A stretch of 7,400 nucleotides of DNA, from positions 1 to 7,400 of the forward strand of contig CAZGVB010000056.1 of the NCBI GenBank assembly GCA_964528825.1, in the 5' to 3' direction. Below are positions 3,992 through 7,400 of the stretch, piece by piece. The stretch comes from RGIG5612 sp964528825. Its GTDB lineage: Bacteria > Bacillota > Clostridia > Lachnospirales > Lachnospiraceae. The notes below the pieces were generated by a model. It was not told the DNA's origin. It made no database searches and worked only from the letters and a program-made list of their open reading frames with translations. Positions within the stretch are counted from its first letter, which is position 1. Every line of letters begins with the position of its first letter. A program made the translations under genes and the position numbers.

Positions 3992-6646
3992 ATGAAAGCA
4001 TATCTGCAATCCTCAGCCGAAGTCCTTAAGGAACTTGATTCATCCATAGAAGGACTTTCATCAGAGGAGGCATCAAAAAGACTTGCCTCCGTAGGGCAAA
4101 ATAAACTGGCTGAGCCTAAAAAGACACCTTTGATAGTCAAATTTCTCAAAGAATTCGCAGACCCCATGATCATCATATTGCTTGCGGCGGCATTGGTATC
4201 CGCCATTACCGCGATATATTCGGGTGAATCCTTTGCGGACGTGATCATCATCCTGATAGTAGTCATCATAAATGCCGTACTCGGACTTTTGCAGGAGAGC
4301 AAGGCCGAAAAGGCCATCGCGGCTCTTCAGGAGATAGCCGCGGCTACATCGACAGTCCTCAGGGATTCTCATCCTGTTGTCATACATAGCTCAGATCTGG
4401 TACCGGGAGATGTGATATTGCTCGAGGCGGGCAATTCGGTACCTGCCGACTGTCGTATACTGGAATCCGCGAGCATGAAGATTGAGGAGGCCGCTCTTAC
4501 AGGTGAATCCGTACCCGAGGAAAAGCATACAGAGCAGCTGAACCTCGGCTCCGAAAAGGATATACCACTTGGTGACAGACGCAACATGGCATATATGGGC
4601 TCCACCGTAGTATACGGACGCGGAAAGGCCGTTGTCACAGGCACGGGCATGAATACCGAGATGGGCAAGATAGCAGATGCGCTTACGGCAGCTAAGGAGG
4701 AGCAGACGCCTCTCCAGCAAAAGCTCAGTCAGCTCAGCAAGATCCTGAGCATACTTGTACTCGCCATATGCGTAGTAATATTCGCGGTAGATCTTTTCAG
4801 GGCATATCCGGATATCACAGGACCGAAGATCCTCGATACATTTATGATAGCCGTAAGCCTTGCAGTTGCCGCAATACCTGAAGGACTTGCGGCCGTAGTC
4901 ACTATCGTGCTCTCTATCGGAGTTACGAAAATGTCCGCAAACAAAGCTATCATCCGCAAGCTCACAGCCGTGGAGACGCTCGGCTGTACTCAGGTCATCT
5001 GCTCTGATAAGACAGGAACACTTACTCAAAATAAAATGACTGTCGTCGAGCATGAAGGAGCCGATGTCAAGCTTCTTGCACTTGCCATGGAGCTGTGCTC
5101 AGATGCAGAACAGGATGACTCAGATGCGGCAGTCGGTGAGCCTACCGAATGCGCGCTTGTAAATGACGGCACGGCACTTGGCTTACCGAAGAGAGACTAC
5201 AAGCAGAAATATCCGAGGATAGGCGAGGCTCCATTTGATTCCGGACGAAAGATGATGTCTACTGTACACAGCACACCGGAGGGCGGCATCATACAATTTA
5301 CAAAAGGTGCTCCGGATGTTGTACTTGAGCATTGCACAAGCTATTGGAACGGACATGAAGCCATCCTGATGAGCGCAGAGATCAAAAGTCAGATACTTGA
5401 TGCCAACAAGAAAATGGCAGATCAGGCTCTCAGAGTCCTTTGCGCAGCAAAGCGTGACTGGAGTGAGGCTCCTCAAAGCTTCAATGCAGAATATCTTGAA
5501 AATGATCTTTGCTATATAGGTCTTGACGGCATGATAGATCCTATACGTCCTGAGGTGGCTGCGGCGATCACGGAGTGCCGCGAGGCGGGCATCAGACCTG
5601 TCATGATCACCGGAGATCACAGAGATACCGCGGTAGCTATCGCAAAGCAGCTTGGCATCCTTACCGATGACAGCCACGCTATCACAGGCGCGATGCTCGA
5701 TGATATATCCGATGAAGATCTGGCAGAGCGCATAGGCGAATTTTCCGTATATGCCAGAGTACAGCCCGAGCATAAGGTCCGCATAGTAAATGCATGGAAA
5801 AAGGCAGGCTACATCACCGCGATGACAGGAGACGGCGTAAATGACGCTCCCTCTATCAAGGCCGCCGATATCGGCGTCGGCATGGGTATCACAGGTACAG
5901 ATGTTACGAAAAATGTAGCCGACATGGTCCTTGCAGATGACAATTTTGCGACTATAGTGTCCGCCGTCGAGGAAGGACGCCGTATCTATGATAATATAAG
6001 AAAGGCTATCCAATTTCTTCTCTCATCCAACCTCGCCGAGGTGCTGTCAATATTTGCGGCTACACTCATGGGATTTACCATACTTCAGTCCGTGCATCTG
6101 CTGTGGATCAACCTCATAACGGACTGCCTTCCTTCACTAGCTCTCGGCATGGAGGAAAGCGAAAGCGATATAATGAAGAGAAAGCCTCGCCCGTCCAGAG
6201 ACGGCATTTTTGCGGGAGGTATGGGTGTAGATGTGTTGATACAGGGTATATTGATATCCGCACTGACTCTCGCAGCTTATTTTATCGGACATTATGTAGA
6301 GGCAGGAGTTTTTGAGATCACCGACAGCGCAGACGGTACTACAATGGCATTTTTGACACTTTCCATGGTGGAGATATTCCATTCGTTCAATATGAGATCC
6401 AGAAGAAAGTCGGTATTCTCTATCAGAAAACAAAATATATGGCTTTGGGGATCGATGATACTCAGCCTGATCCTTACATCTGCCGTTATATACATACCTT
6501 TCCTGTCCAATGCATTTAGCTTTGAGCATATCAGCTTCGGCGAGTATATCATCGCATTAGGACTTGCGATCCTGATCATACCTATCATGGAGATCATAAA
6601 GCTGATCCAAAGAGGGTATGAGAGACGCAGCGGCAAACAAGATTAA
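3992..6646 (+). CDS. P2A-type cation-transporting ATPase (Ca2+/Mn2+ efflux pump)
   Basis: An ATP-driven membrane pump of the SERCA/PMCA class, 884 aa and complete. In order: N-terminal cation-ATPase domain (about 5-55); M1 57-78; M2 81-102; actuator loop TGES (170-173); M3 252-271; M4 284-310 with IPEGL (Glu297); phosphorylation site DKTGTLT (Asp339); nucleotide domain KGAPD (438-442); hinge motifs TGDH (540-543) and TGDGVNDAP (612-620); and M5-M10 (about 673-872). Residues matching the SERCA Ca2+ ligands are present: Glu297, Asn680, Glu683, Asn707, Thr710, Asp711 and Glu794. The start is set by AAAGGAG at 3978-3984, 7 nt before the ATG; an earlier in-frame ATG at 3953 has no ribosome binding site. 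The gene stands alone, divergent from the butyrate operon. Control by a Mn2+ riboswitch points to Mn2+ export, as for P-type ATPases of lactococci and streptococci; Ca2+ transport is equally compatible with the residues. Confidence 0.95.
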   Translation: MKAYLQSSAEVLKELDSSIEGLSSEEASKRLASVGQNKLAEPKKTPLIVKFLKEFADPMIIILLAAALVSAITAIYSGESFADVIIILIVVIINAVLGLLQESKAEKAIAALQEIAAATSTVLRDSHPVVIHSSDLVPGDVILLEAGNSVPADCRILESASMKIEEAALTGESVPEEKHTEQLNLGSEKDIPLGDRRNMAYMGSTVVYGRGKAVVTGTGMNTEMGKIADALTAAKEEQTPLQQKLSQLSKILSILVLAICVVIFAVDLFRAYPDITGPKILDTFMIAVSLAVAAIPEGLAAVVTIVLSIGVTKMSANKAIIRKLTAVETLGCTQVICSDKTGTLTQNKMTVVEHEGADVKLLALAMELCSDAEQDDSDAAVGEPTECALVNDGTALGLPKRDYKQKYPRIGEAPFDSGRKMMSTVHSTPEGGIIQFTKGAPDVVLEHCTSYWNGHEAILMSAEIKSQILDANKKMADQALRVLCAAKRDWSEAPQSFNAEYLENDLCYIGLDGMIDPIRPEVAAAITECREAGIRPVMITGDHRDTAVAIAKQLGILTDDSHAITGAMLDDISDEDLAERIGEFSVYARVQPEHKVRIVNAWKKAGYITAMTGDGVNDAPSIKAADIGVGMGITGTDVTKNVADMVLADDNFATIVSAVEEGRRIYDNIRKAIQFLLSSNLAEVLSIFAATLMGFTILQSVHLLWINLITDCLPSLALGMEESESDIMKRKPRPSRDGIFAGGMGVDVLIQGILISALTLAAYFIGHYVEAGVFEITDSADGTTMAFLTLSMVEIFHSFNMRSRRKSVFSIRKQNIWLWGSMILSLILTSAVIYIPFLSNAFSFEHISFGEYIIALGLAILIIPIMEIIKLIQRGYERRSGKQD

Positions 6647-6754
6647 TATACCGTAATCTCAACTTGCGACTTACAAAAAGACAGTGCGGCTCGGATGCTA
6701 TGACCACATAAGGAAGCAATTTCAAAATAGCGTGGCAAGGCAAAAGCAAAATGA
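6647..6754. other. Convergent spacer downstream of the ATPase
   Basis: About 110 nt after the ATPase stop with no recognisable gene and no convincing hairpin. The base composition and codon style change somewhere between here and the reductase gene, so a junction of DNA of different origin may lie in this stretch. No transposon end or integration site is evident. Confidence 0.3.
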
Positions 6755-6798
6755 AATAGGCATCGTAAATTGCAGAAATGCTTTTTACGGTGCCTATT
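6755..6798 (-). terminator. Long terminator hairpin between convergent genes
   Basis: Arms 6755-6769 and 6784-6798 form 15 bp with one non-canonical position. Inside, a symmetric TT/TT internal loop and a GCA/TGC stem are capped by GAAA (6775-6778). Read on the minus strand, 20 nt after the reductase stop, the hairpin is followed by T-rich TCATTTTGCTTTTG, as for a terminator of that gene. On the plus strand no T-run follows, so the ATPase transcript would be stopped less well. Confidence 0.65.
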
Positions 6799-6817
6799 CC
6801 TTATCGATGGTGCGACA

Positions 6818-7400
6818 TTAGCCTGCGGCCCAACCGCCGTCGACCAGCAGCACATCACCGTTGACGTAGCTGGAGTCGTCAGACGCCAAAAACAGCGCTG
6901 CAGAGGCGATCTGTTCGGGAGAACCAACGGCAGGTGCTGTGGCCATAACATTTTTCACACGATTATAGCCGTTCATATTCGGAATCCCCATAGAACTGCT
7001 GATTTCCGTTGCGATTCCGCCGGGAGCGATGGCATTGCAGCGAATTGCATTTGGAATATACATATATGCCGTGTTTTTGGTCAGCGAAATGACTGCTGCC
7101 TTTGAGGCACAATATACTGCGCCGGCACATGAGCGCAGGCCGCCCAGAGAAGCAATGTTGATGATATTTCCGCCATTGCCCTGGCTGAGAAAAACCTGTA
7201 CGGCCTTGCGCATGGCATACATCGGGCCAAAGACGTTTGTGGAAAAAACCTTTTCGATGCGTTCGTCCGTGACTTCACCGATTGGACCCATGTCGTCCAT
7301 AATGCCGGCGTTATTGATCAGAACATCCAAGCGACCAAATTGCTGTACGGCAAAATCAATCATGTCGGAGCAGACGTTTTCCTGGGAGACGTCCCCGACA
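6818..7400 (-). CDS. Short-chain dehydrogenase/reductase, C-terminal three quarters (runs off right edge)
   Basis: A classical SDR-family NAD(P)-dependent oxidoreductase; substrate unknown. The 193 visible residues begin VGDVS, which normally sits about 60 residues into the protein, so the TGxxxGIG cofactor motif lies beyond the edge. Present are NNAG (29-32), Asn55 of the catalytic tetrad in STNVFG, Ser84 in NIASLGG, the YxxxK pair Tyr96/Lys100, the IRCNAIAPGGIATEI segment (119-133), and the typical end YVNGDVLLVDGGWAAG. Ser-to-Tyr spacing is 12, one less than in FabG. No ATA isoleucine codon was seen, unlike in the other genes of the window, which suggests a different origin. It converges on the ATPase and shares no obvious pathway with the butyrate genes. 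The ATG at 7363 is internal, since the frame stays open to the edge. Confidence 0.93.
   Translation of the reverse strand, partial: VGDVSQENVCSDMIDFAVQQFGRLDVLINNAGIMDDMGPIGEVTDERIEKVFSTNVFGPMYAMRKAVQVFLSQGNGGNIINIASLGGLRSCAGAVYCASKAAVISLTKNTAYMYIPNAIRCNAIAPGGIATEISSSMGIPNMNGYNRVKNVMATAPAVGSPEQIASAALFLASDDSSYVNGDVLLVDGGWAAG

Noticed and set aside
5183..6013. 276-codon minus-strand frame inside the ATPase
   Set aside because: Antisense shadow: rich in Cys, His, Tyr and Ile from reversed codons, and fully overlaps conserved ATPase motifs.
1..7400. CRISPR array, tRNA, rRNA, insertion sequence or defence genes
   Set aside because: Looked for on both strands; no spaced repeat array, cloverleaf, rRNA segment, transposase or defence-type domain was seen.

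Overview
The window looks like chromosomal DNA of an anaerobic, butyrate-producing Firmicute, most likely a Lachnospiraceae-type clostridium. The evidence is a clostridial butyryl-CoA gene set, strong AGGAG ribosome binding sites, moderate GC, and frequent ATA isoleucine codons in most genes. The family-level placement is inferred from gene content and codon style, not from a search.

From 1 to about 3650, on the minus strand (read right to left), lies an operon in the order crt, hbd, bcd, etfB; etfB runs off the left edge. These genes take acetoacetyl-CoA to butyryl-CoA: Hbd reduces it to 3-hydroxybutyryl-CoA, Crt dehydrates that to crotonyl-CoA, and Bcd with the EtfAB flavoprotein reduces crotonyl-CoA, probably by electron bifurcation that also reduces ferredoxin. 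Thiolase is not in the window and etfA is presumed to lie beyond the left edge. A promoter (3617-3645) is followed at once by a 48-bp dyad whose core is GTTAA-N4-TTAAC. This resembles the operator of the NADH/NAD+-sensing repressor Rex, which would tie the operon to redox state. A leader of about 200 nt separates it from crt.

From 3646 to 3991 is a dense divergent regulatory region. It holds a minus-oriented hairpin with a T-run, a second hairpin, a sigma-A-type promoter (3766-3794), a yybP-ykoY (manganese) riboswitch (about 3802-3902) and an overlapping intrinsic terminator (3893-3931). These control the plus-strand gene at 3992-6646, a complete 884-aa P2A-type ATPase of the SERCA/PMCA class. 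The fold class says Ca2+ pump; the riboswitch says it probably exports Mn2+, alone or with Ca2+.

From 6647 to 7400, a convergent spacer with a long terminator hairpin separates the pump from a minus-strand short-chain dehydrogenase/reductase cut by the right edge. No ATA codon was seen in this gene, unlike its neighbours, which suggests a separate origin.

The most notable points are the riboswitch-controlled P2A pump, the Rex-like operator on the butyrate promoter, an unexplained minus-strand terminator hairpin between the two promoters, a 16-bp tandem triplication across the hbd stop codon, and a 17-bp inverted repeat at the left edge that looks like a fold-back join. I see no clearly new multi-gene system; the novelty is mainly in the regulatory DNA.
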